64,000 bases of DNA, taken from assembly GCF_016735585.2 (NCBI RefSeq), contig NZ_JAERSE020000003.1, positions 496,001 through 560,000 of the forward strand, given 5' to 3'. The position numbers and the translations under genes are program-made. This DNA is from Chryseobacterium tagetis (GTDB lineage Bacteria > Bacteroidota > Bacteroidia > Flavobacteriales > Weeksellaceae). Below are positions 1 through 9,464 of this stretch, piece by piece; within the stretch, counting starts at the first letter, position 1, and every line of letters starts with the position of its first letter. The notes below the pieces were generated by a model. That model did no database searches. It saw nothing but the letters and a program-made list of their open reading frames with translations, and was not told the origin of the DNA.

Positions 1-807
1 CATTAATGAGGAAGTATGCGGAATAAGTCTGTTTAAAGCCAATCCGGCGAAGAAAGCTCCGATAATGGCTTCTACTCCGGCTAATTCTGCTAACATCGCT
101 GCAAGATAAATCATGACCAGTACAAAAATATACTGTGAAATTTTATCATCCACTTTTTTGAAAAACCATCTTCCGATGATAGGGAAAATAACTAAAACAA
201 CGATTGCGAAAACAATAAAAGAGATCGAAAGTTTCGTCCAGAATTCGGTTCCGACATCACCCTGAGCCATTCCTACGATAATCGCTAAAACTAAAAGCGC
301 AAGAATATCGGTGATCATTGTTCCACCAACTGTAATATTGACCGCTGTGTTTTTAGCTATTCCTAATTTACTGACTAACGGATAAGCAATCAGGGTATGC
401 GATGAAAACAAACTGGCAAAAAGTACCGAAGTTAATACAGAAAAATTAAGGATATATATTCCTCCAAGATAGCCTAAAATAAAAGGAGCGATGAAGGTGT
501 ATAAGCCAAAAGTAAGACTTTTCCATTTGTTTTTTTTGAAATCACCCATATCGATTTCTAATCCGGCCAAAAACATAATATACAGTAAACCCGTTGTTCC
601 TGTTACAACAATGCTACTGTCTCTGGCTAAAATATTGAATCCGTTGGGCCCGATTACTGCTCCTGCAATAATTAATCCCAACAAATGTGGGACTTTTATT
701 TTATTGAGTAAAAGGGGTGCTGCCAAAATAATAATGAGCACCAGAAGAAACTTCAGGACAGGATCTTCAATGGGAAGACTTAGGTTGTTGATACTTAGTA
801 AAATCAT
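1..807 (-). CDS. CPA2-type cation:proton antiporter (N-terminal part, runs off the window)
   Basis: The frame opens at the ATG complementary to 805-807 and runs off the left edge, so only about 269 N-terminal residues are seen. It is strongly hydrophobic, with many predicted membrane helices. It has the family signatures of the sodium/proton exchanger fold, including GLIIAG near residue 45 and a GGTMITD stretch around residue 165, which in KefB/NapA-like proteins lies in the ion-binding core. Known family role: inner-membrane exchange of Na+ or K+ for H+. It lies 6 bases after the lipoprotein gene at 814-1377 on the same strand, so the two are probably co-transcribed. Ion specificity and any C-terminal RCK/TrkA domain cannot be judged because the 3' end is missing. 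Confidence 0.85.
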   Translation of the reverse strand, partial: MILLSINNLSLPIEDPVLKFLLVLIIILAAPLLLNKIKVPHLLGLIIAGAVIGPNGFNILARDSSIVVTGTTGLLYIMFLAGLEIDMGDFKKNKWKSLTFGLYTFIAPFILGYLGGIYILNFSVLTSVLFASLFSSHTLIAYPLVSKLGIAKNTAVNITVGGTMITDILALLVLAIIVGMAQGDVGTEFWTKLSISFIVFAIVVLVIFPIIGRWFFKKVDDKISQYIFVLVMIYLAAMLAELAGVEAIIGAFFAGLALNRLIPHTSSLM

Positions 808-813
808 TTGTGT

Positions 814-1377
814 TTATTTTTTTGAACGTACCAATTCTACTGAGAATTTTGCCATACAGTTATCAGAGGCAATGGTTCTGATGCCTTTCATTTTTGTGTC
901 AGAAATATCATTGATCAGCACATTCATATCGACCTGTTTTTTTGCTGTGGAATCTGTTTTGAAGTTCAGTCTGATTTCGTTCTTTTCAAATTTTCCGGAA
1001 TATAATCTTACTAAATTGTTGTTATTGACAATTTTAGTGAAAAGTTGAAGGGAATCGCTTGCAAATTCCCATGTATCCGTACGTTGGTCACCCACAACAT
1101 AATCCCCACAGTTGGACTCTGTGCATATCACTCTCCCGATCCATGAGCCGGTAATTTCATCGGGCCATTTTATTATTTTAATTGAATCCGCATGCTTGAG
1201 TGCAAAAATACTGTCTCTCATTTTCAAAAGAGACTGGTAGTCTGCTTCTTTCTGCGCGAATGATTTTTCTTTATCCAGTAATTGTTTTTCCCTGGCTGTT
1301 AATTCATTTTCTTTATTTTTATTCTCACAGTTCAGAAGGATCAGAAAGAAAAAAAGTAGAAGTACTGGATTTTTCAT
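814..1377 (-). CDS. Lipoprotein with coiled-coil N-terminal region
   Basis: The 187-residue product starts with a hydrophobic signal peptide ending in the lipobox LLNC (Cys17), so it should be lipid-anchored. Residues about 20-60 are rich in Glu, Lys and Gln and look like a short coiled coil. The remaining part is a beta-rich region with two Cys residues near CTESNCGD. I do not recognise a family with certainty. It ends 6 bases before the antiporter start, which suggests one operon and possibly envelope ion homeostasis, but that is inference from position only. Confidence 0.7.
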   Translation of the reverse strand: MKNPVLLLFFFLILLNCENKNKENELTAREKQLLDKEKSFAQKEADYQSLLKMRDSIFALKHADSIKIIKWPDEITGSWIGRVICTESNCGDYVVGDQRTDTWEFASDSLQLFTKIVNNNNLVRLYSGKFEKNEIRLNFKTDSTAKKQVDMNVLINDISDTKMKGIRTIASDNCMAKFSVELVRSKK

Positions 1378-1569
1378 AGAATTGAGTTGTTGTCTAAATA
1401 TAAGAAAAACTTAAGTCAAAATCCAAGTTTGTATAAGGGAAATGAAAGGATTTGAATGGAAATAAGACTGAAAAAAGTCGTTTTTAAGGATTTAAAAAGT
1501 CGGAGCTGATTTAGGCAACACTATATTTTAATGTGCCTAAATTTGATAGATTAAGGTATTTAATCACCA

Positions 1570-1980
1570 CTATTTTTTTGAATTTATATTTTTTTCTTTT
1601 TCCAGCATTTTTGGGTAAACAGGAAGAAAGTCATAAGTAGGATAAAATTCTGTATTGAAGCCTCCCCAAGCTCCGCTTTCAAAAACCTGATTGATTTCTC
1701 TCAAATATTGAGGCTTAAATTTCAGCGTAATAATCTGCCCAATTCCCATTACCACATTCCAGGAAACAATTTTTGAATGACTGCTCTTGAGTTTTTTATA
1801 GAAACCTTGTTTCATTACTTTTCCTTGGATGGAATCCACCGGATTGGTCTGTTGGTGTTTCATAATCACCGTCATTGTAATGCTGTCATTATCGATATAG
1901 TAAGGGCTCTTTTCTTTTTCTTGAGCTGAAATAATCAAAAATCCAAAACAGATTAACAGAAATGTACTTAATTTTTTCAT
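1570..1980 (-). CDS. Secreted hypothetical protein, 136 residues
   Basis: I place the start at the ATG complementary to 1978-1980. From there the product opens with a clear signal peptide (MKKLSTFLLICFGFLIISAQ) and signal peptidase I cleavage after SAQ is likely. A longer frame back to 2055 would put 25 charged residues in front of the signal peptide and is unlikely. The mature protein is about 115 residues, with a Lys-rich end and no recognised motif. No function is assigned. It stands alone between unrelated genes. Confidence 0.6.
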   Translation of the reverse strand: MKKLSTFLLICFGFLIISAQEKEKSPYYIDNDSITMTVIMKHQQTNPVDSIQGKVMKQGFYKKLKSSHSKIVSWNVVMGIGQIITLKFKPQYLREINQVFESGAWGGFNTEFYPTYDFLPVYPKMLEKEKNINSKK

Positions 1981-2180
1981 AGTAGTTTTTTTAGATGTAA
2001 AGCGCCTGATATATTCATTAAAAATACGAAAAAGAGGAGAACAATAAGTTGTCAACCACGGCGGCCGATTGCATTATGTTTTTGGATATTTTAAAAGGTT
2101 TCTGAAAATAGGTTATCGTAGCAGAAATGTTGTATAAAATACCCGCTACGATAGCTATTTATTGTGTTTTTAATTATTAA

Positions 2181-3125
2181 CTATTTACTTGCCTTATTAA
2201 GAATTTCCAAATCTTCAGAATCTAATTCTAGTTTAGGCGCATCAAAAATAGTCTGCAATTGTCTTTCACTGGTTGCGCTTACAATGGGTGCAGTAATTAA
2301 CGGATTTGCCAGTAACCAAGCTAAAGCAATTGTTGCAGGCTGAGATTGGTGCTTCTCTGAAACTTTATCCAGTGCAGCCAGAACCGTTTTTCCTTTATCA
2401 TCAAAATATTTTTTGATTCCGGCTCCTCTTGTGGTTGTTTCAAAATCAGCTTCGGTTCTGTATTTACCTGTTAAAAATCCTGCGGCCAAAGACCAATATG
2501 GAAATGCACTCAACCCGAATTTTTCAACCAAAGGGGCGTATTCTGTCTCAAATTTTGCTCTTTCCACCAAATTATAATGAGGTTGCAAAGCGACATATTT
2601 TGGGAAGTTATTTTTCTCAGCGACTTCAAAAGATTCAATCAACCTTTCCGGAGAAACATTGGATGCTGCAATATATCTGACTTTTCCTGCTTTTACGATT
2701 TCATCATAAGCAGCCAGAGTTTCTTCCACAGGTGTTGTATTGTCATCAAAATGGGTATAATACAAATCGATATGATCTGTTCCAAGACGCTGCAACGATT
2801 CATCAACAGATTTCAGGATGTGTTTTTTACTTATGTCAAAGCCATGTTCTTTCGTTTCTGAACCTACTTTGGTTGCTAAAACAATATCTTGGCGGTTTTT
2901 TCTTTCCTTCATCCATTTTCCGATGATTTCTTCGGATTGCCCTCCTTTTCCGTTCACCCACCAGGAATAAGTGTCGGCTGTATCGATAAAATTAAATCCT
3001 CCTTCTGTAAATTTGTCAAGAATTCCGAATGACAGTTGCTCATCCAGCGTCCATCCAAAAACATTTCCTCCAAAATTGATTGGGGCTATTTCAAGGTCTG
3101 TATTTTTAATGATTCTTTTTTTCAT
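2181..3125 (-). CDS. Aldo/keto reductase
   Basis: The 314-residue product is full length for the AKR family, a TIM barrel that reduces carbonyls with NADPH. Visible catalytic positions are Asp and Tyr in DTADTYSWW (about residues 48-56), Lys in LATKVGSE and His in YYTHFDD. The C-terminal half carries the SATSERQL NADP-binding segment. It belongs to the YajO/Tas-like group of soluble cytoplasmic AKRs with a voltage-gated potassium channel beta-subunit relationship. The physiological substrate is unknown. It appears monocistronic. Confidence 0.9.
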   Translation of the reverse strand: MKKRIIKNTDLEIAPINFGGNVFGWTLDEQLSFGILDKFTEGGFNFIDTADTYSWWVNGKGGQSEEIIGKWMKERKNRQDIVLATKVGSETKEHGFDISKKHILKSVDESLQRLGTDHIDLYYTHFDDNTTPVEETLAAYDEIVKAGKVRYIAASNVSPERLIESFEVAEKNNFPKYVALQPHYNLVERAKFETEYAPLVEKFGLSAFPYWSLAAGFLTGKYRTEADFETTTRGAGIKKYFDDKGKTVLAALDKVSEKHQSQPATIALAWLLANPLITAPIVSATSERQLQTIFDAPKLELDSEDLEILNKASK

Positions 3126-3280
3126 TGTAAAAATATTTTAGTTTAAGTTAATTATTCTTTATTCAGGAATAAGTTCAATCCTTTCATTTAAAGTTTGCCA
3201 ATCGAACAGGTCTGTGCACTAACAAGGAAATTACAATAGGTAATCTTAAAAAGAAATAAGTTGTTTTAAAGTCTTTTATA

Positions 3281-4033
3281 TTATAAATTTTTCTGAGTGA
3301 ATTTTACCAAATCCTGAATTTCCTCCTGCGAAATATAATGAGACATTCCTTTATAGATATGAAACTCAGATTGATATTGGTGTGCATCCAGCCATTTTTT
3401 AGAAGATTCGGCTTCTGTAAGAGGAATCCTGTTGTCTTGTTCGCCGTGAGCAATGAAAATTTTTAAAGAACCCGCTTTGGTTTTATCTTCAGTTTCTTTT
3501 AAAGTATTAAAAATCGTTCCGCTCAATACCGCAATTCCCCTGAACAAAGAAGGGGATGTAAGTCCTAATTCATAACTCATATTCGCCCCTTGACTGAATC
3601 CTCCGATAAATGTTTTATCAGCCTTTACATTATATTTTTCTTGTAAACTTTTGACCAGATTTTTAATTTTTGTAATGCTTGCCGTTAACTCCTCCTTTTT
3701 TCCTCCAAATCCTCCATCAGCATCTTTTTCGCTTGTATACCATTGGTAATTTTGATCACCAATTTTATAAGGCGCTTGTGGTGTTATCACAATATAATTT
3801 TCGGGAAAGGAATCTGCCAATGGCAAAAGGTCTTCCTCATTAGCTCCAAAACCGTGCATTAATATCAAGAGAACAGGTTTTTCTGTTCCTTTTGCTTCTC
3901 TCGTTTTATAAAACAGAGAATCATTTTTGATCGTTGGAATTTCATTACTTTCAGATATTGGATTTTCTGATTCCTTAGCTTGACAGGCAATGGTTAAGCT
4001 CAATACTAGTGCAAGGTTTAAGAGAGATTTCAT
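3281..4033 (-). CDS. Lipoprotein carboxylesterase / phospholipase-like hydrolase
   Basis: The 250-residue product is an alpha/beta hydrolase of the carboxylesterase/acyl-protein thioesterase type. The oxyanion region HGFGANEED, the nucleophile elbow GGFSQG, the Asp in the GEQDNRIP segment and the late His in GMSHY are all present, so the catalytic triad looks intact. The N-terminus ends in LTIACQ, a lipobox (Cys17), so it is probably periplasm-facing and lipid-anchored. The next gene, 4034-4321, ends directly against its start codon with no gap, so the two are co-transcribed. Confidence 0.87.
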   Translation of the reverse strand: MKSLLNLALVLSLTIACQAKESENPISESNEIPTIKNDSLFYKTREAKGTEKPVLLILMHGFGANEEDLLPLADSFPENYIVITPQAPYKIGDQNYQWYTSEKDADGGFGGKKEELTASITKIKNLVKSLQEKYNVKADKTFIGGFSQGANMSYELGLTSPSLFRGIAVLSGTIFNTLKETEDKTKAGSLKIFIAHGEQDNRIPLTEAESSKKWLDAHQYQSEFHIYKGMSHYISQEEIQDLVKFTQKNL

Positions 4034-4321
4034 TTATCCTATTTTATTTAAAAGATAAACTTCCATCGGGCTTTCCAATAAAGATTTCAGTTGTTCCTGA
4101 GCTTGTAAGAAATGAGTGGAAGAGGCGTGCGCATTTAGCCTTTCTTTGCTTTCCCAGATTTCATCAAAGAAAAATACCTCGGGATTTGTATGGTCTTGCA
4201 GAAGTTCATATTTAATGCATCCTTCTTCTTTTCTTGTAGGTTCTATTAAAGCTTCCAGAGTTTTTTGAGTCTGTAAGATGTCCTCTTTTTTTGAAATGCT
4301 TTTAGCAATAACGTATAACAT
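4034..4321 (-). CDS. ABM-fold monooxygenase family protein (YgiN-like)
   Basis: The 95-residue product matches the antibiotic biosynthesis monooxygenase (ABM) fold: a ferredoxin-like dimeric barrel with ARKEEGC-like and FFFDEIWESKE segments, the latter typical of the quinol-monooxygenase YgiN group. Known relatives oxidise quinols or degrade small aromatics without cofactor, but many are of unknown substrate. It is the first gene of a two-gene unit with the esterase at 3281-4033. Confidence 0.8.
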   Translation of the reverse strand: MLYVIAKSISKKEDILQTQKTLEALIEPTRKEEGCIKYELLQDHTNPEVFFFDEIWESKERLNAHASSTHFLQAQEQLKSLLESPMEVYLLNKIG

Positions 4322-4794
4322 TTTGTATTCAGTTTTTGTAATTATTTTAAATGAGAGTAAAAGTTAGGAGCCTGATTCAGGTTTTTATTGATGGCAACTG
4401 AATCTTTCCTATTTGAAATAGATTGATATAGCTTTCTATAACTATACAAATATGCTTCTAAAAGATAAATTTTAGATTGTAATATTCAAAGAATATCTTG
4501 TAATTATAGGATAGAATCCAAAAAAAACAATAAGACCGCTTTTTGTAATAGGTCTTATTGTTTTTTATGAAGTTCATGTGCTTTATTTAGAAAATTAAAA
4601 AAATAACTAAATCAAAACTAAATATCTCAAGCACAGATTTTGTATAAGAAATATTTTTCGGGTGTGATTGTACAGGAAAACAACGATTATCCTGTCGATA
4701 TGTAAAGGCTAAAACAGAAACTATGAAAGAGGCAGAATTTATTATTTCTTACATGTAATTGTAAAAATTAATAATCCCAATCACAGTTTTACAA
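4322..4794. other. Intergenic region with one terminator-like hairpin
   Basis: I find no convincing coding frame here. The only clear element is the hairpin at 4526-4562. The rest is AT-rich with stop codons in all frames. Confidence 0.5.
4526..4566. terminator. Bidirectional rho-independent terminator
   Basis: A perfect 12-bp stem (AACAATAAGACC with GGTCTTATTGTT) encloses a 13-base loop. A run of T follows on the plus strand and a run of A precedes it, so it can act in both directions. It lies downstream of the minus-strand gene at 4795-5010. Confidence 0.75.
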
Positions 4795-5010
4795 TTAATT
4801 ACTTTTATTTTTCGAAACAACTCTGTAATAATTGCCAATGTTAACCGCCAACGAAATCGTTAAAGCTCTGATTAATGACCAGCCCAATATTTCATTGAAC
4901 CTGTTGCTTGTTAAACCATTCTCATCATAAAAATTGATGTCAATAAAAAGAATAATAGGAGTTAAAGCTAATGCTGCGATGATAATATTTCCGATTCTTT
5001 TGGTGTTCAT
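4795..5010 (-). CDS. Small membrane protein, 71 residues
   Basis: The product has one clear hydrophobic segment (about residues 8-24) and a second weaker one (about 44-58), and ends in a basic tail. It starts at an ATG with no longer alternative. I do not recognise a family. It is isolated between a terminator and the kinase-fold gene. The reading frame is short, so expression is not certain. Confidence 0.5.
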   Translation of the reverse strand: MNTKRIGNIIIAALALTPIILFIDINFYDENGLTSNRFNEILGWSLIRALTISLAVNIGNYYRVVSKNKSN

Positions 5011-5142
5011 GGTGTTTTTGTTGTTAAATGAGTTTATTACGTTAAAAATAGTAATTCTATAGGTAATATAAAAGGTATTGCTATTAATAAAAGCTGATTA
5101 AACTACTTTAAGCTTTGTAAACTATTCGGTATTTTCCAATCG

Positions 5143-6135
5143 TTATTCAATCTCGATGTTATGGTAAGCCATCCAGCGTTTCAAGTTTCCAACCATTCTT
5201 TTTAAGTGGTCTTCATTCAGGAATATATTGGTCCAATAATCAAACCTGTCACACTGAACCGCTATGTAATACGTGATTATTGATAGACAGGCAAAAGGAA
5301 TGCATTCTTTTTCTTCGTTGCTGATTTCACTTACGGTTTCGTAACCTTTAATAAAGCTGTCTGCTTTTATTTGATATTCCTCTTCATTCAGATGGGTTGC
5401 AAGCAACTGAAACAGAAAATAAGAAATGTCGAAACATAGATAGCCGTTCCCACAAAAATCAAAATCAAAAAATGTTATTCCTTCTTCTTCGTCAATGTGT
5501 AAATTGTCAAACCAAACATCGAGATGAATACTTCCAAATCTTGTTTTTAGGCGGTCGATATTTTCAATTTTTGGGATTAAATAGGAAGAGAGTTTTTCTA
5601 AAAATTCAATTTCATCAATGTTATTGTTGTAAAATTCTTTTGTTCTCAAAACCGGATTTGTAAGCAAGTTTTGGGTATTGTAGGTGATTCTTTTCAGTTC
5701 AAAATTTTCTGTCGACCGATGGACTTTGGCTAATGCCTGACCAATTAGAAAGCTTGTTTCCGGTGAAAACTTTGCTGCTTTTTTGCCTTTTGCAAATGAG
5801 AATAAAACGCCAAATCTTTTTCCTTCAGGCGCTTGAATTTTCTGGATATACTTGTTTGATCGGTCTACAATTGGGTAGGCAACTGGTTGGTTATTTTCTT
5901 TTAAATGGGTTAAAAGTCTTAATTCTTCTTCAACTTCTAGTTCGGTACGCCAGTTATGGGTATATACTCTGAAAACGTAGCTGTTTTCACCATCTTGAAC
6001 TCTATATAAATGGTTCATCGCCAATCGGATGATACTACATTCTGTTTTTTCGCTGAGCCCATATTGCTCTTGAACAAGTTTAGAAAGTTCGGTAGGAGAA
6101 AGTGTGCTATTTATCGATGGGAATATCTCTTTCAT
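5143..6135 (-). CDS. Phosphotransferase of the aminoglycoside phosphotransferase / homoserine kinase II fold
   Basis: The 330-residue product has the kinase-like fold of the APH/ThrB-II/choline kinase superfamily. The catalytic loop is HLDVWFDN (pattern HxDxxxxN, about residues 205-212), followed by the metal-binding FFDFDFCG. The upstream half has the YVFRVYTHNW strand containing the likely ATP-binding region. Substrate cannot be told from sequence; the small-molecule kinase members phosphorylate homoserine, choline, hydroxylysine or antibiotics. Its promoter region carries a TAnnTTTG box on the minus strand at 6188-6195. Confidence 0.85.
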   Translation of the reverse strand: MKEIFPSINSTLSPTELSKLVQEQYGLSEKTECSIIRLAMNHLYRVQDGENSYVFRVYTHNWRTELEVEEELRLLTHLKENNQPVAYPIVDRSNKYIQKIQAPEGKRFGVLFSFAKGKKAAKFSPETSFLIGQALAKVHRSTENFELKRITYNTQNLLTNPVLRTKEFYNNNIDEIEFLEKLSSYLIPKIENIDRLKTRFGSIHLDVWFDNLHIDEEEGITFFDFDFCGNGYLCFDISYFLFQLLATHLNEEEYQIKADSFIKGYETVSEISNEEKECIPFACLSIITYYIAVQCDRFDYWTNIFLNEDHLKRMVGNLKRWMAYHNIEIE

Positions 6136-6502
6136 TGGTTCTTGGATTACCTTTGTTCGCTGTTTTTTTACATTAAGGAAAAACTCACAAAGATATGCAA
6201 TTCCTATTGTTATTGAGTTTTACGATGTGTGCAATTTTTTAATCAACCTCTCTTTTTCTCCACTTCCCGTCGTTGAAAACCTTAATAAAGGAATCCTGTA
6301 TTTTTCCAAAATCTTATTCTTCATCACGTCTCTTTTAACTTACCTGCTTTCTAATTTGTGATATTCATATTTGCTTGCAGTATAAGTTTAAGGAAGCGTG
6401 CTGATAAATTTAATGTTCAATTGGTTTTGTAGTCCGGTATTGTGAATGCGATGGAGAAAGCTTAAGAAGATGGTGTTAAAAATATTTACATAAGGATTTA
6501 AA
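6136..6502. other. Intergenic region, no gene seen
   Basis: No coding frame with recognisable features is present apart from the promoter box at 6188-6195 for the gene on its left. The remainder is low-complexity AT-rich sequence. Confidence 0.45.
6188..6195 (-). promoter_or_regulatory. Candidate -7 box (TATCTTTG)
   Basis: On the minus strand this reads TATCTTTG, matching the TAnnTTTG -7 consensus of Bacteroidota. It is about 52 bases upstream of the start at 6135. No good TTG -33 partner is visible. Confidence 0.45.
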
Positions 6503-7009
6503 TTATTCCTTATCGCGAATCAGTACAGATGATGGGAGTTGAAATGGAGGCAAAACTGAATGGGTATTGATTTTAAATTCACAATCCTCATAAAAAGGGA
6601 TCAAAGGATCGGTTGATACAACTTCCATCCATTGAGAGTAGCTTTTGGTAACAGATAAACATTTTTGCCATAGTGACTGGAATACTTCAGAATTCTGATA
6701 TTCCGGCAGGATGTATAAAGATAATTTTACCGCTTTTTTATCTTTTAGAATGGACGGTCTTTCGTAAGCATTTTTAATAATGGAGTACCCTAATGCTTTA
6801 TCATCTCCAAAAACAATCACCAATTGTGTTGTGATATCATTCAGATAATTAATTGCTGACCTGTGATCAAGCTCGTCTTCCATAAAAAGATTTAATTTTT
6901 CGATATCAACATTGTCTTTGTACATTTCCTTCAGTTGAGCTTCTTTGAGCTGAAGAAAAAGATCGATGCCTTGTTCTGAACCTACAGTAAATTTTGCTAC
7001 GATATGCAT
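6503..7009 (-). CDS. Putative GNAT-fold acetyltransferase-like protein
   Basis: The 168-residue product has the length and strand order of a GNAT N-acetyltransferase: an N-terminal helix pair, a LVIVFGDDKALGYSII strand pair, KLSLYILPEYQNSEV as the core strand with a following helix, and a late PFYEDCEFK element similar to the common FYexxGF ending. The acetyl-CoA loop is degenerate, so the assignment is tentative. No neighbours on the same transcript are obvious. Confidence 0.6.
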   Translation of the reverse strand: MHIVAKFTVGSEQGIDLFLQLKEAQLKEMYKDNVDIEKLNLFMEDELDHRSAINYLNDITTQLVIVFGDDKALGYSIIKNAYERPSILKDKKAVKLSLYILPEYQNSEVFQSLWQKCLSVTKSYSQWMEVVSTDPLIPFYEDCEFKINTHSVLPPFQLPSSVLIRDKE

Positions 7010-7090
7010 TTTATTAATTTTTAATAAGCAAATATAATGACGAAAGAAAAGCAGTTCACGATACAGAATAATTAAAAATGATCGGTACAG

Positions 7091-8500
7091 TTAACTACTC
7101 AACACGCTACCTATTTTTTTGATACCCTCCAAATTTTCAGAGGTCAAATGATTTGAAAATACGGCTCTGAAAAAATGATCGTAGGCGTTTGTAAATGAGA
7201 AAATATTACCGGGCGTAAAACTTACCCCAAATCTTTTACAGGCTTTATAGAAAGAGATCATATCAGTTTCAGGGTTTAATTCTATCCATAAGCTGTAACC
7301 CCCTGCTGGAATTGTAGTAAAAGTATCGGAAGGAAAGAACTGATTGAAATGATTCACCAGCTTTATCGCATTGAGCTCCAGCTGATGGCGAAATGAGCGG
7401 AGATGTCTGGTATAGCTGGATGTTGATAATATTTTTGCAACAACTTCTTGGTGTAAAGGTGAAACAGATCTTCCTAAAGAAAACTTCAGCCTTTCGGCCG
7501 CTGAGAAATATCTTCCCGCTGACATCCAGCCTAATCGAAGTCCTGGAGCCAGACTTTTTGAGAATGAAGAGACTGTGATTACTAAACCATTATGGTCGTA
7601 GCTACTTATATTTGATGGTCTTGTGCCACTGAAATACAAATCACCATAAATATCATTCTCGATGATGGGAATATCATGAGAAGAAGCAATATGATAAAGT
7701 TCTTCTTTTGTTTTATTACTCATTAATTTTCCTGTTGGATTATGGAAATTTGGAGTGACTAATATAGCTTTGATACTATTTTTTTGACATACATTATCAA
7801 GATAATCTGTATCAAAGCCAATATCATTTCTTACCGGAATTTCTATCGTTCTCAACTTCAGATTTGCAATCACTTCCAACACTGAAAATACACAAGGACT
7901 TTCAACTGCAATAATATCATTCGGCTCTGTCGTGACAGACAATGCAATGTATAGGGCTTGTAATGCGCCATCAGTAATAATGATTTCTTCTTGCTTTAAT
8001 TTTGAGTGATGTTGGGCCGAATATTTAGAAATCAATTCACGGAGTTCATCTTTTCCCGTAGTTGGATAGTAGCGGAGTAGGGCAGCCCCTTTTTCTCTGA
8101 TGACTTGCTGCATGGTTCTAAGTACTAATTTTTGAGGAATTAAAAAATCTGAAGGTACAGCCGCATTTAAAGCAGTAACTTCTGTATGTTGTCTTTGCTG
8201 TGAGGTTAATACAATATTTTTTCTGAAAACAGAATCTCTTGGAATGGCTTTTAAATCAGATTGATGGCTACTTGAGGTTTTATTATATTGATAATTGACG
8301 ATATACCCAAATCGCGGAAGGCTTTTGACCAATCCTTTATGAATAAGGTAGTCATAACCACTTTGTACAGAGCTGATACTGAGTCGGTATTCTTCTTTGA
8401 TTTGTCTCGCAGTCGGCAATTTATCACCATACTTCAATACCCCTTTCATTATATTATCTTCTATTGCATCTGTAAATACTCTGTATCTATATTCCTTCAT
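7091..8500 (-). CDS. MocR-type PLP-dependent transcriptional regulator
   Basis: The 469-residue product has an N-terminal GntR winged helix (about residues 1-65, with LPTARQIKEEYRLS as recognition region) fused to a fold-type I aminotransferase domain. The PLP lysine lies in SSFSKSLAPG. Other aminotransferase markers are the TPNFHNPTG loop and ENDIYGDLYF. Known family members use PLP or its adducts to control genes for PLP, GABA or amino-acid metabolism. The target here is not visible; the gene is single and faces away from a repeat-bearing gap. Confidence 0.9.
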   Translation of the reverse strand: MKEYRYRVFTDAIEDNIMKGVLKYGDKLPTARQIKEEYRLSISSVQSGYDYLIHKGLVKSLPRFGYIVNYQYNKTSSSHQSDLKAIPRDSVFRKNIVLTSQQRQHTEVTALNAAVPSDFLIPQKLVLRTMQQVIREKGAALLRYYPTTGKDELRELISKYSAQHHSKLKQEEIIITDGALQALYIALSVTTEPNDIIAVESPCVFSVLEVIANLKLRTIEIPVRNDIGFDTDYLDNVCQKNSIKAILVTPNFHNPTGKLMSNKTKEELYHIASSHDIPIIENDIYGDLYFSGTRPSNISSYDHNGLVITVSSFSKSLAPGLRLGWMSAGRYFSAAERLKFSLGRSVSPLHQEVVAKILSTSSYTRHLRSFRHQLELNAIKLVNHFNQFFPSDTFTTIPAGGYSLWIELNPETDMISFYKACKRFGVSFTPGNIFSFTNAYDHFFRAVFSNHLTSENLEGIKKIGSVLSS

Positions 8501-8933
8501 TATTAAAACTGCATGTATGTTTTTAAATTTTCAATAAATGTACTCATATTATTAAAGTAAGACCTCTTAATATCTGAAATTATGTACAGATAATTTATCC
8601 TTTTATAGGTCTTTCTGAATTTAGAAATTGTAAGATTCCATATAACTTAAAGCATTTGAAACAATCGAAGTTGAAATAAATTGATTTTATTTTACTTCGA
8701 TTTGCTTCTCCTTTTCATAAAGATTTTAAGAAGTATATTTAATTTGTATGTAGTTAATAGGATTTATATAAAGATGAAACTTATTACATTCAAGTATATT
8801 GTTGCCTGAATTTATTTAAAATAAGAGTGTTTCAGGAAAGCAGTCTGTCATGAAATAAGATAAGCTTGCGTGCTTAGGTTCACAAAGGATATTTCGAACC
8901 TCTCTTTTGAAAGGATATTGGAAAGGACGATAT
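8501..8933. other. Intergenic region containing a diverged repeat
   Basis: No gene is seen. The centre (8653-8810) resembles the segment at 58859-59027. The right end has no supported feature. Confidence 0.45.
8653..8810. repeat. Diverged dispersed repeat, copy P
   Basis: It shares several ordered blocks with 58859-59027: TTTGAAA followed by TCGAA, then TTTACTTCGATT, then a GATTTT-GAAG block, and finally TATATTGTT-CCTGAA. It also contains the inverted pair AATCGAAGT and ACTTCGATT. Overall identity is modest, so I treat it as a tentative family. Confidence 0.4.
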
Positions 8934-9359
8934 TCAGAGTTCTGATTCATTAACCCAATTAATAATGGAAGTTGTTATTTCCATATAAAGTTTGTCATAA
9001 TCATAAGTATAGGCAAAATCATCACTAAGTTCATATTTATCAAATAAAGGGGTACATAATTCTAACATTTTCATACTAAAAGGCTCTAGCTCATCATATC
9101 TCATGAGATTTGCAAAGTTTTTACTTACAATACTTAAGACCGTCTCGAATTTTGAGAAATGAAGCTTCTCAAAAAGGATATGATCAGCATAAAATTCAGA
9201 TTGCTCGATTGAACATCCCGACTTTATTGCACCATCATATACAATTTTAGCCTGCTTGGAGCGCTGGTCTACTAATACCGTGTCATGAACTAATTCTGGA
9301 AAGCTATTATTTAATAAATTTTGTAATCGCTCCCTGTAATATGATATATCCTTTTCCAT
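8934..9359 (-). CDS. DUF1896 family protein
   Basis: The 141-residue product matches the DUF1896 pattern: an N-terminal SYYRERLQNLL helix, a SFPELVHD turn, and the family-typical LHFSKFETVLSIVSKNF segment. Function of the family is unknown; it is found almost only in Bacteroidota and often sits on conjugative elements there, though no conjugation gene is seen here. It is acidic and probably cytoplasmic. Confidence 0.75.
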   Translation of the reverse strand: MEKDISYYRERLQNLLNNSFPELVHDTVLVDQRSKQAKIVYDGAIKSGCSIEQSEFYADHILFEKLHFSKFETVLSIVSKNFANLMRYDELEPFSMKMLELCTPLFDKYELSDDFAYTYDYDKLYMEITTSIINWVNESEL

Positions 9360-9464
9360 AGAATCTCTACGTTATATTCCTTAATAAATTTGCAATAATT
9401 GTACGTGTTGGGCTTTATATCCTGGGTTTATCATTGAAATTGACAAGCATTTAAATGATACATT

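Noticed and set aside
491..1048. Plus-strand frame of 185 codons
   Set aside because: It lies antisense to the antiporter and lipoprotein genes and has no domain or signal of its own.
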